Origin: an uncultured Armatimonadota bacterium
GTDB lineage: Bacteria; Armatimonadota; Fimbriimonadia; Fimbriimonadales; Fimbriimonadaceae
Reading direction: 5' to 3'
Length of the DNA: 64,000 nt
Assembly (NCBI GenBank): GCA_903833215.1
Contig: CAILEM010000060.1
Location: 168,585 to 232,584 of the forward strand
Shown: positions 53,829 to 63,025 of the stretch, piece after piece
How positions within the stretch are numbered: the stretch's first letter is position 1
Layout of the letters: each line of letters starts with the position of its first letter
Notes under the pieces: generated by a model
The model's database searches: none
What the model saw: only the letters and a program-made list of their open reading frames with translations
Told to the model about the DNA's origin: nothing
Made by a program: the position numbers and the translations under genes

Positions 53829-54488
53829 TCAGTCTTTTCGGTCACCGGCCTTCTTCTTGGAAGATCGATAGGTTATCACCTCATACGACAAGGGGATTAA
53901 AGACAGAAGCAGCATTCCGAGGGCAGCGAGCCCGAAATTGTGTTGGACAGCGGGGATCCCACCGAACAGATAGCCCGACCCCATGCAGATGCCGACCCAA
54001 AGAAATGCGGCCACGGTACTGAACATCGTGAAGATCTTGTGCTGCATCGTGCCCATGCCGGCGACGAAAGGTGCCGTCGTTCGCACGATCGGAATGAATC
54101 GCGCGAAGATAACGGTGGAGGGTCCTCGACGCTCGAAGTACTCATGCGTTTTTTCGAGGTTCTCCTTCTTGAAGAACTTCGATTTCTCGTTTTTGAACCA
54201 CTTCATGCCGAAGTACTTGCCCAAGTGATAGTTGGTTTGGTCCCCGGTCATGGCGGCAAGAATCAGCAGGCCCAGTGCGATTGGCAGGCTGAATGCACCT
54301 TTTTCAGGTCGGGCATAGAGGCCAACGGCAAACAGCAAAGTGTCGCCAGGCAGGAAGGGACAGAACACCAACCCCGTTTCGGCGAAGATGATCAGGAACA
54401 AGATCAAGTAAGCCGATCCTCCGTAGTTGGAGACCAAGTTCTGGATGTTCTTATCCAGGTGCAGGAGAAAATCAAAGAGTCCGCCCAT
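53829..54488 (-). CDS. DedA family membrane protein
   Basis: A 219-residue DedA/SNARE-associated (VTT) protein. Motifs: IIFAETGLVFCPFLPGDTLLF, the ALGLLILAAMTGDQTNYHLGK segment and FARFIPIVRTTAPFVAGMG, with the conserved Gly/Arg of the family. Members act as flippases or in proton-driven envelope homeostasis, such as undecaprenyl phosphate recycling; which applies here is unknown. It precedes bioY on the minus strand. Its start is ATG 54488. Confidence 0.92.
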   Translation of the reverse strand: MGGLFDFLLHLDKNIQNLVSNYGGSAYLILFLIIFAETGLVFCPFLPGDTLLFAVGLYARPEKGAFSLPIALGLLILAAMTGDQTNYHLGKYFGMKWFKNEKSKFFKKENLEKTHEYFERRGPSTVIFARFIPIVRTTAPFVAGMGTMQHKIFTMFSTVAAFLWVGICMGSGYLFGGIPAVQHNFGLAALGMLLLSLIPLSYEVITYRSSKKKAGDRKD

Positions 54489-54624
54489 AAGTGTGCCGAG
54501 TCAAGTTACCTTAGCAATTGGTAAGGTTTGGGTGGAATTTCGTCAGACCGATTGGACTGACGATGTTATGCACACTAATGCGATTGGTCGCTATAATGAG
54601 TATCTTCGGATCAAAGGTTACAAC

Positions 54625-55104
54625 ATGAACTTTCCGCCTTCGGCACAGAACTATCTGATTAAAGCCTTGAAAGGGACGCCTACTGTGCTTGAGCGTCTGG
54701 TAAAGGACCATGGTCCAGAGGATCCGATCTGGGATTTTAGTCCAGATCCCCTTCGATTTTCATTGCGCGAAGTCGTGGCGCACCTTGCCGATTGGGAGCC
54801 AATTTGGCTTGAGCGATTTACGCGGGCCAACACCGAATCGCGTCCCTTCCTACCCAGCGTCGATGAAGGCCAGCTAGCCATAACTGGAGATTACAAGCAC
54901 CGCGATCCAGTGGCTTGCGTTGCGGCCTACAAGTCTGGCCGCATCAAATTGGTCAGCTACTTGGAGTCACTCGGTACCGCAGATTGGAACAAGATCGCCG
55001 AGCGAGAGTTCGTCGGTCCTCTCACCATCCAAATGATGGCCACCTACGTCCTTAGCCACGACGGGTACCACCTCGCGCAAGTCGTAGAGTGGCTAGAAAT
55101 GTAG
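54625..55104 (+). CDS. DinB family protein
   Basis: A 159-residue four-helix protein of the DinB/YfiT-like metalloenzyme family. Metal-binding histidines are seen in REVVAHLADWEPIW and in LSHDGYHLAQVVEWL near the C-terminus. Such proteins often transfer thiols or act in stress responses. Start ATG 54625 is chosen for AAAGG eight bases upstream; an earlier ATG at 54568 would add 19 residues. It stands alone, convergent with the following gene across a palindromic element. Confidence 0.85.
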   Translation: MNFPPSAQNYLIKALKGTPTVLERLVKDHGPEDPIWDFSPDPLRFSLREVVAHLADWEPIWLERFTRANTESRPFLPSVDEGQLAITGDYKHRDPVACVAAYKSGRIKLVSYLESLGTADWNKIAEREFVGPLTIQMMATYVLSHDGYHLAQVVEWLEM

Positions 55105-55109
55105 GGGCG

Positions 55110-55304
55110 AGGCGTGCCTTAAAGTCAAACAGTTTTGGTATTTCAACAGCCGCCGATGCCGCCGGATGGCTTGTACCGGCGTTCGGACCGTTCGCCAAGA
55201 CCAAAAATGGTTTGTGGCCGCGAGCTGGGTTCGCGGCCACAAACCATGGCGCGGCTACAGAACAAGACCGTTCTGCCAAAACTGTTTGACAATAAGGCTT
55301 GCCT
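55110..55304. repeat. 195-bp nested palindrome, MITE-like
   Basis: Outer arms of 29 bases, 55110-55138 and 55276-55304, are inverted copies with 4 mismatches (AGGC..GCCTTA..GTCAAACAGTTTTGG). Inside, 55207-55247 has a perfect 17-bp stem (ATGGTTTGTGGCCGCGA) with a 7-base loop. Nothing here codes convincingly. A short hairpin (CTCCCT/AGGGAG) follows at 55352-55371. It may be a miniature transposable element or a structured RNA; no other copy was seen in the window. Confidence 0.75.
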
Positions 55305-55377
55305 AACTTCTTCCTGCCGCTGTGACGAACGAAATTTGGGTGAGCGGGGCACTCCCTGCCCCTATAGGGAGACAGCT

Positions 55378-55935
55378 TCAAGACTCCACACACACCACAT
55401 GCAAATTCTGGATCGTGTTGGCGATCTTTCCATCGACTAGCAAAAGTACATCATCGTGTGCGAGCGACTCAAACGTCGTAGGTGGGCAGCCGGACGTGGA
55501 GGTCAGTATCTTAAAGAGGTCCTCTTCGGCGACCCAGAATGGCGGCCCGGAGTAATCCCCGGCGTCGTCACTAGCGCGAAAGGCTGAGTATTTGGCGCGG
55601 ACGGAATCCGGGGCGACTTCCTTCACAAACGTCTCTACCACGACTTCGCGTGCTGCCCTGACCAACAGTTTGCGCAGAAGATCATTCTTCCCGACGTGAT
55701 CGAAGGCCATGCAAAATGTGACCCCAAAGAACACAAGCAGGGGCCAACCGATCCATGCCGTGCTGGTCGCCTCCGCGATGGAAAGAAAGATCATCAGGCC
55801 GAGGAAAACGGATAGGACGGCCCAACTGACAGATTTACGGCGCGACAAGCTCGCCTTGAGCTTGATCGCGCCGATTTCTGCTTCCGTCAGCGTCCGTGTT
55901 CCTGTGGATTTGAAGCTATAAACCCACCGTTCCAT
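55378..55935 (-). CDS. Small membrane protein of unknown function
   Basis: A 185-residue protein. Two membrane helices lie at about 36-55 (VSWAVLSVFLGLMIFLSIA) and 60-80 (TAWIGWPLLVFFGVTFCMAF). The remaining 100 residues are soluble and slightly acidic, with PPFWVAEEDLFKILTSTSG near the end. I do not recognise a family. It ends just past the palindromic element and is downstream of the M29 aminopeptidase gene, 9 bases away, so the two may be co-transcribed. Confidence 0.65.
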   Translation of the reverse strand: MERWVYSFKSTGTRTLTEAEIGAIKLKASLSRRKSVSWAVLSVFLGLMIFLSIAEATSTAWIGWPLLVFFGVTFCMAFDHVGKNDLLRKLLVRAAREVVVETFVKEVAPDSVRAKYSAFRASDDAGDYSGPPFWVAEEDLFKILTSTSGCPPTTFESLAHDDVLLLVDGKIANTIQNLHVVCVES

Positions 55936-55944
55936 GACCGTAGT

Positions 55945-57066
55945 CTAACCCAGGTTCGCTGGGTTGAGACCTTCGAGTTCCGGCAACACGAAGAGACCAT
56001 CCTTGCGGATGAGCTTTCCGTCGAACCAGATTTCGCCTCCGCCGTAGTCCGGGCGTTGGATGAGCACGGTATCCCAGTGAACTGAAGACTTGTTCCCGTT
56101 TCCACCTGGCGGATCGTAGGCGTTGCCCGGGGTCAAATGGAAGCTACCCGCGATCTTCTCATCGAACAGGGTGTCCTTCATCGGATGGAGCACGTAAGGG
56201 TTGTAGCCCAGCGCCCACTCGCCAAAGTAGCGAGCTCCCTCATCGGTATCGAGGACGTCGTTGAGCTTATCGGTGTTGGCACCCGCCGTCGCCTCGACGA
56301 TCTTTCCGTTTTTGACGACATAGCGGATGTCCTTGTACTCGGTGCCCTGATACAGGGAAACCGTGTTGTACTGGATGACTCCGTTCATGCTGTCTTTGAC
56401 CGGGGCGGTAAAGCACTCGCCATCGGGAATATTCCGGTTGCCAGAGCAGCTCACCGAGCCAATACCCTTGATGCTGAACTTGAGATCGGTGCCGGGAGCA
56501 AGGATATGAACCTCGTCGGTGCGGTCCATCAGGTCCTTCAACGGCTCGGCGGCTTTCGCCATCTTTTCGTAGTCTAACGTGCACACATCGAAGTAGAAGT
56601 TCTCGAAAGCAACAGTCGACATGTTGGCTTGCTGCGCCATGCCCGGAGTTGGCCATCGGAGGGCAACCCACTTGGTTTTGGGCACACGCACACCAAATAC
56701 GACCGGTGTTGAGTAGAGCCGCTGCCACATGCTCATGATGTCGCCGGGCACTTCGGACTGCTCGGCATAGTTATGCGTACCACGAAGGGCGATGTAAGCG
56801 GTCATCTGCTCCATCTCGTACTTCTCGATGTCGGCGTACAGCTTGGCGTTGTCTTCCGTCATTCCGAGCATGAGCTGACGGCGAATCTGGCCACTCTCAA
56901 GGCGAACGGCAACCTTCGCTCCCTTGCCCTGTGCGACTCGAACGACTTCCGCAACCGCTTCTTCGGGAATGTCAAAAGCGTGAATGAGAACACTGTCTGC
57001 CGACGACAGCTCGCAACAATGAGAAGCAAGCAGCTCAGCCAACTTCGTGACGCGGGGATCTAGCAT
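55945..57066 (-). CDS. Aminopeptidase, M29 family
   Basis: A 373-residue metallo-aminopeptidase of the M29 family (aminopeptidase T, II). The features are RVTKLAELLASHCCEL at the start, the central TDLKFSIKGI, SGNRNIPDGECFTAPVKDS with a metal Glu, EWALGYNP, FHLTPGNAYDPPGGN and SSVHWDTVLIQ with His and Asp ligands. Full length. It removes N-terminal residues from peptides in the cytoplasm. Its closeness to the ATP-grasp/transglutaminase group may be functional, as that group is predicted to make or process peptides. Confidence 0.93.
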   Translation of the reverse strand: MLDPRVTKLAELLASHCCELSSADSVLIHAFDIPEEAVAEVVRVAQGKGAKVAVRLESGQIRRQLMLGMTEDNAKLYADIEKYEMEQMTAYIALRGTHNYAEQSEVPGDIMSMWQRLYSTPVVFGVRVPKTKWVALRWPTPGMAQQANMSTVAFENFYFDVCTLDYEKMAKAAEPLKDLMDRTDEVHILAPGTDLKFSIKGIGSVSCSGNRNIPDGECFTAPVKDSMNGVIQYNTVSLYQGTEYKDIRYVVKNGKIVEATAGANTDKLNDVLDTDEGARYFGEWALGYNPYVLHPMKDTLFDEKIAGSFHLTPGNAYDPPGGNGNKSSVHWDTVLIQRPDYGGGEIWFDGKLIRKDGLFVLPELEGLNPANLG

Positions 57067-57122
57067 GCTTGGAGGTTACCGCTTTGGACGATCGACTGGC
57101 TGACTCGCTTGTCCTGGAATCC

Positions 57123-58025
57123 TTAGCGAACTTCAAGCGGTCGAGCAATCATCACGCCGGTGAGCTTTGAGGACCAATTCAGGCACTTACTGATCTGGGG
57201 CTCGACTGTGACTCGCATTCGGGATCGAGCGGATGACGCATCCATAAAGTGGACCAAGCCCTGCTCGTCTTTCACACAGATGCCGGTGTGGGCGATGTCG
57301 ATACCGTCTGCGGTGGTGGTGACTCCAACGATGTCACCCGTCTGGAGCAATGCCTCCGCCGCTTCCAATTTGTCCATGGGCAGGAACTTCAAACTGCGGG
57401 CATTGATCTTGTCTTCGGCAATCCGGATGTCCTGAAGGAGATTGGGGTGGGATGCCAATTGCCGATAGTTCTCAGGGTGCAGGGACATGATGCCGACCTT
57501 TTGGCTGAACGGCTCCGCGCCAGGTAGAGATGGGGTGAGCATCTTGACCACGCCCTTCTCCTCGTTATCGAAGAACCAATCGGTGGTGTAGTGGAGGCGC
57601 GTCGTGAAGTCACCCATGTGTCCGCCACGGTAGCGCGTGAATCGAACCTCTGCCAGCAGGTCTTCCGGCGTATTGCGCCCCTTTTTGATCATTCGCGCCA
57701 TGCCTAGCGAATCTTCGAAGAACGTCACGCAGTCGAGACCCTTCAGGTTGACGATGCAGTACTCAATATCCTTACTGAGTTCCAGCGTGAAGCCTACGTA
57801 GGGCGTTCCTCTGAGTTCAAATGCGACCTTGCCGATAACTTCGCCGATCGGGAGCGCGTACCAGTTTTCTGCCCTTGCCTTCGCGACAATACGTTCGAAT
57901 ACATCCACGCCCTCGAACCGTCGGAACTGTTCTTGGATCCACGGTGCTGTCTTCGCCAAAGCGCCAGACGTCAACAAACCCAAAGCTCCGAGGGAGGCAA
58001 CTTGAATGAGCTCGCGCCTTGTCAT
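57123..58025 (-). CDS. DUF1460 protein (N-acetylmuramoyl-L-alanine amidase-like)
   Basis: A 300-residue exported protein. The start MTRRELIQVASLGALG carries twin arginines and a hydrophobic stretch, which suggests a Tat signal. The rest matches DUF1460, an NlpC/P60-superfamily group related to AmiA/cell-wall amidases: YCIVNLKGLDCVTFFED (Cys nucleophile), FTRYRGGHMGDFTTRLHY and the DIVGVTTTADGIDIAHTG segment with the catalytic His. It probably cleaves peptidoglycan peptides. It is the last gene of the minus-strand operon that starts at 61542, 4 bases after the transglutaminase gene. Confidence 0.86.
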   Translation of the reverse strand: MTRRELIQVASLGALGLLTSGALAKTAPWIQEQFRRFEGVDVFERIVAKARAENWYALPIGEVIGKVAFELRGTPYVGFTLELSKDIEYCIVNLKGLDCVTFFEDSLGMARMIKKGRNTPEDLLAEVRFTRYRGGHMGDFTTRLHYTTDWFFDNEEKGVVKMLTPSLPGAEPFSQKVGIMSLHPENYRQLASHPNLLQDIRIAEDKINARSLKFLPMDKLEAAEALLQTGDIVGVTTTADGIDIAHTGICVKDEQGLVHFMDASSARSRMRVTVEPQISKCLNWSSKLTGVMIARPLEVR

Positions 58026-58029
58026 GCTT

Positions 58030-58899
58030 CTAGATCACCGGTGAGCAAACATCCAGCCGATCCACACTCACGGATACATCGAGTGACTTTGCTGGTGTTC
58101 CCACGTAAACACCTCGAGTTGGTGTGACATCGGAATAGTCGCGACCAGTGTGAACCGCCACATATCGATCGTTCGGAAGTAAATCGTTAGTCGGATCGAC
58201 CGCGAGCCACCTGCCATCGGGCAACAGGCATTCCAGCCAGGCGTGGGTGGCCTGTTCGCCGCGCATGCCGTCGGCGCCTCCGACGAAGAGATAGCCGCTG
58301 ACGTAACGCGATGGGATGCCTAATATCCGGCAGCAGGCGATCATCAAATGGGCGAAATCTTGGCAGACGCCTGCGCGAATCACCAGCACTTCGTGGAGCT
58401 TGGTATGCACATGAGTCGCGTCGGGGTCATAGGTCAGCGAAACATGGATCCAACGAGCCAGTCGAAGGAGAAAGTCCGCAACCGACTCATTTGAGGTTTG
58501 TCGAACCTGAGTTGCGATTTCGCGAACTTCATCATTGAGCGTGATGTAGGGGCTCTCGGCAAGAAACTCGGCATTCGCCTGTCGTGTCGATTTCAGTTCG
58601 TAGAAATCCCAGTCGTGCTCCAGCAGGTTCAGCCCCTCAAACGGATTCTCAAGGTGCGTCTCGACGAGGGCTTCGGCGACGATCTCTAGAAGTGGGTGGG
58701 CTGACCGAACGCCGAAGTAGTGAACCGTTCCCCCTGGTTCATCGTATGAGAACACTCGGCAGTGGGGATTGATGCTGAGACGAAACTCGATGCAGGTTTG
58801 AGAGGCATCGTTCAGTGGCATCAGGCGCACCTCGTTCTGGCTCTCGATGGATGGCATCGAGTAGCTATAGAGCGTTCGGTGAGTGGCGCGAAGAATCAT
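58030..58899 (-). CDS. Transglutaminase-like protein
   Basis: A 289-residue protein with a transglutaminase/protease-like fold. N-terminal segment (YSYSMPSIESQNEVRLMPLND) is the family's beta-sandwich. The catalytic triad is visible in RAGVCQDFAHLMI (Cys), ATHAWLECLLPDG (His) and WLAVDPTND (Asp). No signal peptide, so cytoplasmic. In many bacteria this subgroup is encoded with circularly permuted ATP-grasp and alpha-E genes, exactly the order seen here, and the set is predicted to form amide bonds and cleave peptides in an unknown product's synthesis. Confidence 0.93.
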   Translation of the reverse strand: MILRATHRTLYSYSMPSIESQNEVRLMPLNDASQTCIEFRLSINPHCRVFSYDEPGGTVHYFGVRSAHPLLEIVAEALVETHLENPFEGLNLLEHDWDFYELKSTRQANAEFLAESPYITLNDEVREIATQVRQTSNESVADFLLRLARWIHVSLTYDPDATHVHTKLHEVLVIRAGVCQDFAHLMIACCRILGIPSRYVSGYLFVGGADGMRGEQATHAWLECLLPDGRWLAVDPTNDLLPNDRYVAVHTGRDYSDVTPTRGVYVGTPAKSLDVSVSVDRLDVCSPVI

Positions 58900-58977
58900 C
58901 TAGCGTATTACTGACGAAAGGGGGCTTTCCATTTTGTCGTCCTGATTCACATATAGGCGGTTTCTGCGCAGATATGT

Positions 58978-59973
58978 TCAGTAGGAGAGATAACTTTTGT
59001 GAATCGCGTTGCCGATTTGGTTGCAGCGCTCCTCGACATCCTCAAGAAATTCGTGGAGGCCTCCCGTGATGATGTCTTCCGCGCGCATGTAGTTCAGTTC
59101 GTTATAAAGCCGTCCTACCTGCCTTTCCGCGTCGTTGATGGGAGCGTGATCCCGATTCCCGCTGATTCGGCGAAGGCACCCGTCGATGCGTCCCACCGAA
59201 TGCCGCACCGAAGCTGGAAACTGCGGATTCAGCAAGAGGAACTGCGCGACCCGGGCTGGGGTGACGCCTTGACGATAAGTCTTCCGAAAGGCTTCGAAGG
59301 CGCCTACCGATTTCAGCACTGCAATCCAGCCATGGACGTCCACAGGTCCCCCGATGGAACCTGCTTCAGCCGTCGTTCTGGGTGCGGCATCCGCCGCGGT
59401 ACCTTCGGAAAACGTTGGAAGGAGATCGTGATACTTCACGTCGAGGATTCGGGCCGTCTGATCGGCGCGCTCCAGAAAGCGACCCGCGTCATGAAAGTCG
59501 CGCGTCTCACCCATCATCAGAGTTCGGTTGGTAACGCCTTGGAAGAGCTGTGAACTCTCCTTGACCTTCTCAAAGAAGGCAAACGGCGAGCCAGCCAAAA
59601 CCTGGTCAACATCCCACTCCCGGAAGTGGAGGTACATCTGATTCAGGCATTTCCACATCTCGCTTGAAATCTGGTCGCGAATGCTGCGCCCATTCTCACG
59701 CGCTAAATGAATGCACGAAGCAATTGAAGATGAGTTGCGTTCTTCGAACCCGAAGAACTGCAGGATGCTTCGCTCGTCCTCGGATTTGTTCAACTTATGA
59801 TAGAGCTCTTCTTGGCCCGAAATTGCCAAGATTGACGACCATCGAAGTGCCTCTCCGATGACGGGACTCTCTAGGCCGAAATGGTAATGGACATCGATCA
59901 TTCGAGCGGTTGCCTCCGCTCGCTCCACGTATCGTCCAATCCAAAACGCCGCGTCGGCGTGACGTGACAGCAT
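58978..59973 (-). CDS. Alpha-E domain protein (DUF403)
   Basis: A 331-residue mainly helical protein of the alpha-E family. The opening SRHADAAFWIGRYVERAEATARMIDVHYHF is characteristic, as are FLERADQTARILDVKYHDLLP and the final TGGLHEFLEDVEERCNQIG. Its biochemical role is unknown; it always appears with the permuted ATP-grasp protein and is thought to assist it. It begins directly after the ATP-grasp stop (0 bases), so translation is coupled, and is followed by the transglutaminase after 78 bases. Confidence 0.93.
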   Translation of the reverse strand: MLSRHADAAFWIGRYVERAEATARMIDVHYHFGLESPVIGEALRWSSILAISGQEELYHKLNKSEDERSILQFFGFEERNSSSIASCIHLARENGRSIRDQISSEMWKCLNQMYLHFREWDVDQVLAGSPFAFFEKVKESSQLFQGVTNRTLMMGETRDFHDAGRFLERADQTARILDVKYHDLLPTFSEGTAADAAPRTTAEAGSIGGPVDVHGWIAVLKSVGAFEAFRKTYRQGVTPARVAQFLLLNPQFPASVRHSVGRIDGCLRRISGNRDHAPINDAERQVGRLYNELNYMRAEDIITGGLHEFLEDVEERCNQIGNAIHKSYLSY

Positions 59974-61542
59974 CTATTGAGCCTCCGATGGAGATGTCTT
60001 GTCGACCGGAGCCGGGATCTGCTGGGTTTGAACCATCCCGCCCATCGCTTGAGTCTGCCGCATCGTTCCCGACTGATTCTCGTTCAGCACCCAGGTGTCT
60101 TTGCTGCCTCCACCCTGCGAAGAATTCACGACGTAAGACCCTTTCCGCAGCGCCACGCGAGTCAGTCCTCCCGGAACGATGGTCACGTCGTCCTTGCCAC
60201 AGAGGATGTAGGGCCGTAGGTCGACATGCCTGCCTTCGAACTTATCTTCGAAGAAGCATGGCGATCGGGAAAGCGAGATTAGGGGCTGTCCGATATAGCC
60301 GCGTGGGTTTGCCCGAACCGTGCCGATGTATTCGGCGATCTCGGCTTTGGTAGCCTGAGGGCCGATGAGCATTCCGTAGCCGCCTGACTCGTTGGTAGCC
60401 TTCAGCACCATCTCGTGGGCGTGTTCGCAAATGTATTCGAGGTCATCGTCTTTCCAACCCATGTAAGTGGTGACCTGCTCCAGGATGGGTTCCTGATCCA
60501 AGTAGTACTTGATCATCGCGGGGACGTAGGGATAAACCGCCTTGTCGTCGGCAACTCCCGTGCCAATACCGTTAGCGAGTGCGACGTTACCGGTTCGGTA
60601 GGAGTTGACCAGCCCGGGAACACCAAGCGCGCTATCGGGGCGGAAGACGAGAGGATCGAGGAAATCGTCATCAACGCGCCGGTACACAACGTCGACCCGC
60701 TGAGGGCCCCGCGTCGTCTTCATGAAAACGGTGTTGTCATCCACAAAGAGGTCGCGGCCTTCCACAAGCTCAATGCCCATTTGCTGAGCGAGGAAGCTGT
60801 GCTCGAAATATGCGGAATTATAAACTCCAGGTGTCAGTAGCACCACGTTCGGATCATCGCGACCAGGCGGTGCCAACTGTCGCAGATTGTGTAATAGCTG
60901 GGTGGTGTAGGCATCGATTGGCCGAACACGATTCTCGCCGAACAGACTCGGAAAGACTCGCATTAAGATCATGCGGTTCTCAAGCATGTACGAAACGCCC
61001 GAAGGAGTTCGGCAGTTATCTTCAAGCACTCGATACGTGCCGTCGTAATCGCGGATCAGGTCGCTTCCGCAGATGTGGACATAAACATCGCCGGGGACAT
61101 TTGCGCCGATGAAGCTGCGTCGGTAGTTGGGAGCGTTGACGATCAGATCTCGCGGGACAACATCGTCCTTAAGGATCTTGCCATCGTGGTAGATGTCGTG
61201 AAGGAAGAGGTTTAAGGCGCGGACGCGTTGGGCGAGGCCCTTTTCTAGGAATGCCCATTCATTCGCAGGAATGACACGCGGCACGAGATCGACTGGAAAC
61301 GGCTTCTCGACACCCTTGGTGTCTCCGTACACCGTGAAAGTAATCCCTTGGTGGATCAGCGTGAGATCGGCAAGTTCACACCTGGCGCGAAATTCTTGGG
61401 CAGTCAAATTGCCAAGGGTTCGGTAGAGGTTGGCGTAATGATCTCGGGGTCCGTGCCCATCGAACATCTCATCGAAGAAACCGCCGGTATCGTAACCTGC
61501 AAAAAGGCCCGCCTGTAATGTGTGCATCTGCTCCTGATTCAT
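59974..61542 (-). CDS. Circularly permuted type 2 ATP-grasp protein
   Basis: A roughly 522-residue protein of the DUF404/DUF407 ATP-grasp family. Sequences such as YRVLEDNCRTPSGVSYMLENR, VFPSLF, VELVEGRDLFVDDNTVFMKTT and GYGMLIGPQATKAEI belong to the nucleotide-binding and metal-binding regions. It is predicted to form peptide bonds on an unknown substrate. Start ATG 61542 is chosen because MNQEQMHTL opens the conserved region; an upstream frame begins at 61584. A TATAAT box lies 42 bases before the start. It heads a five-gene group down to the M29 aminopeptidase. Confidence 0.93.
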   Translation of the reverse strand: MNQEQMHTLQAGLFAGYDTGGFFDEMFDGHGPRDHYANLYRTLGNLTAQEFRARCELADLTLIHQGITFTVYGDTKGVEKPFPVDLVPRVIPANEWAFLEKGLAQRVRALNLFLHDIYHDGKILKDDVVPRDLIVNAPNYRRSFIGANVPGDVYVHICGSDLIRDYDGTYRVLEDNCRTPSGVSYMLENRMILMRVFPSLFGENRVRPIDAYTTQLLHNLRQLAPPGRDDPNVVLLTPGVYNSAYFEHSFLAQQMGIELVEGRDLFVDDNTVFMKTTRGPQRVDVVYRRVDDDFLDPLVFRPDSALGVPGLVNSYRTGNVALANGIGTGVADDKAVYPYVPAMIKYYLDQEPILEQVTTYMGWKDDDLEYICEHAHEMVLKATNESGGYGMLIGPQATKAEIAEYIGTVRANPRGYIGQPLISLSRSPCFFEDKFEGRHVDLRPYILCGKDDVTIVPGGLTRVALRKGSYVVNSSQGGGSKDTWVLNENQSGTMRQTQAMGGMVQTQQIPAPVDKTSPSEAQ

Positions 61543-61583
61543 GAAAGAAGCCAAGCATCCACGCTGATCCCGCTGGCGAGACA

Positions 61584-61589
61584 ATTATA
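61584..61589 (-). promoter_or_regulatory. Putative -10 box of the ATP-grasp operon
   Basis: TATAAT on the minus strand, 42 bases before ATG 61542, in an AT-rich stretch (61580-61640) unlike the surrounding GC-rich DNA. No clear -35 hexamer. Confidence 0.5.
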
Positions 61590-61712
61590 TAGCGCTTTGT
61601 TAAATTTGATGGAACCCTTGACTAAATTAATCAAATATGCAAGTTTAAGTGACGCCTGCCATGGCATCGGAACGTGGCAGCAACAATGAAAGTCCGCACA
61701 TCTGACCCTATT

Positions 61713-62000
61713 CCGGTTCGCCAAAGGCGATCCTCTGCAAAAAGCGAAGGCATGGACCCGCGAGGGGCCTTGCCTGGAAATGGGTAGACGGCCCGATTCC
61801 TATGCCGATGGTATAGCGTCTGGCATTTCGAATCTCGATTGAAGCGGATCGTGACCCATGGTGCCGAACGCGGGATGACGATCATCGTCTCCAGACGCAT
61901 CCCTTTCAGGGAAGTATGGGCCGGGCGGTCAGTAACCAGGCAAGCCCCGTCGACGTGGCATGCCTTCGCTTATTGGAGAGGATTGGCTTTGCCAAACCGG
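61713..62000 (+). repeat. Family 2 element, full copy C
   Basis: 288 bases: left arm 61713-61778 (CCGGTTCGCCAAAGGCGATC at the start), 157-base core, right arm from 61936 (CCAGGCAAGCCCCGTCGACG) ending GCCAAACCGG at 62000. Unlike the other copies it lies between divergent genes (ATP-grasp, minus; 62086, plus), so it could sit in a promoter region. Confidence 0.85.
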
Positions 62001-62085
62001 AAGAGTGTGTTGGCTGTTTACCGGTTCGATGGCTTCCAAGATTTCATCGCGCACTCTGTCAGTATTCGAATTGCGCAATTTTGCG

Positions 62086-62769
62086 ATGATAATAAAGGTG
62101 GTGAAAAGGAACACCTTCCGAATGGCTCTAGGGGTAGTGACGGTTATCGCACTCGGTGCGGTTGGCGTAACCATCCGTAATCGCTCAGACCTTGAGAGCC
62201 CGGTTATAGAGTTCGTCTCGAAGATGAAACTGATGGACGAGTCAGAACAGCCCGGTGGACTCTTTTCTGGACCAGTGGGAAGGTGGAAAGGCTATACGGC
62301 ACCCATGAGGATTCAAACGGTTGAAGAATTGGCTGACAACGAATTGACCGCCAAGAAAGGGTGGACGAAGCGATACTCAAAAGCAATGTTGGGACGGAGC
62401 ATCGAATACGAAAGAATCGATCCTGCGTTCATGATCCAAGCTGCGGCTGTGCGACCCCTGACCGACGTCAAGATGATTAAGGTGAGGATTACGGCGGCCA
62501 GGATGCTTCGGAATTTCCCAGGTATCCACCCGGTTCCAGAGAAATTTAGCTGGACTACCGTGGATGTCAGTCGGCAATTTGGGCTCCCTTCCGCTTTGGA
62601 TAAGAAGCTTGCCGAGGTGTTTTCCATCAAGCCTAATCAACACCTCATCCCCGTAACCTTGCCGGCACCAGAGAACGGCCCGATCGGCTCAAGTAACACA
62701 GAAGAGAGTTTCGTTCGACATCCCTCGAAACGTAAGCCGAACACAACAGGACCTACATCAGTCCCGTAG
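62086..62769 (+). CDS. Membrane-anchored protein of unknown function
   Basis: About 227 residues starting near ATG 62086 (MIIKVVKRN; ATG 62121 is possible). One membrane helix (MALGVVTVIALGAVGVTI) follows a basic N-terminus, then a soluble domain with no recognised motif: KLMDESEQPGGLFSGPVGRW, IQTVEELADNELTAKKG and a C-terminal basic, low-complexity tail (SKRKPNTTGPTSVP). It may be exported. It lies between family 2 copies C and D. No operon partner is visible. Confidence 0.6.
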   Translation: MIIKVVKRNTFRMALGVVTVIALGAVGVTIRNRSDLESPVIEFVSKMKLMDESEQPGGLFSGPVGRWKGYTAPMRIQTVEELADNELTAKKGWTKRYSKAMLGRSIEYERIDPAFMIQAAAVRPLTDVKMIKVRITAARMLRNFPGIHPVPEKFSWTTVDVSRQFGLPSALDKKLAEVFSIKPNQHLIPVTLPAPENGPIGSSNTEESFVRHPSKRKPNTTGPTSVP

Positions 62770-62802
62770 TTTGAAAATCGATCCCCGCATCAGACCACAC
62801 CC

Positions 62803-63020
62803 TCGAGTTCTCCAAAGGCGATCCTCTCCAAAAAGCGAAGGCATGAGCCGTCGACGGCCCTTGCCTGGAACACGGCATTCGTACGCATCCTATGCCGAAG
62901 GTATAGCGTCACCGGCATTTCGGACACGGATTTGCGAAAGATCGTGACCCTTACCATCTCATGCGGGAAAGCCTCGTCCGAAGACATACGGATCCACTTC
63001 AGGGAAGTAATGGTCGTATC
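62803..63020 (+). repeat. Family 2 element, broken copy D
   Basis: Left arm from 62803 to about 62868 (CAAAAAGCGAAGGCATGAGC near its middle) and the core through ATCCACTTCAGGGAAGTAAT; the right arm is missing. It lies between convergent genes. Confidence 0.75.
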
Positions 63021-63025
63021 TCAGT

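Noticed and set aside
55052..55440. Frames on both strands across the 195-bp palindrome
   Set aside because: Palindromic DNA gives mirror-image frames; none has a ribosome site or a recognisable product.
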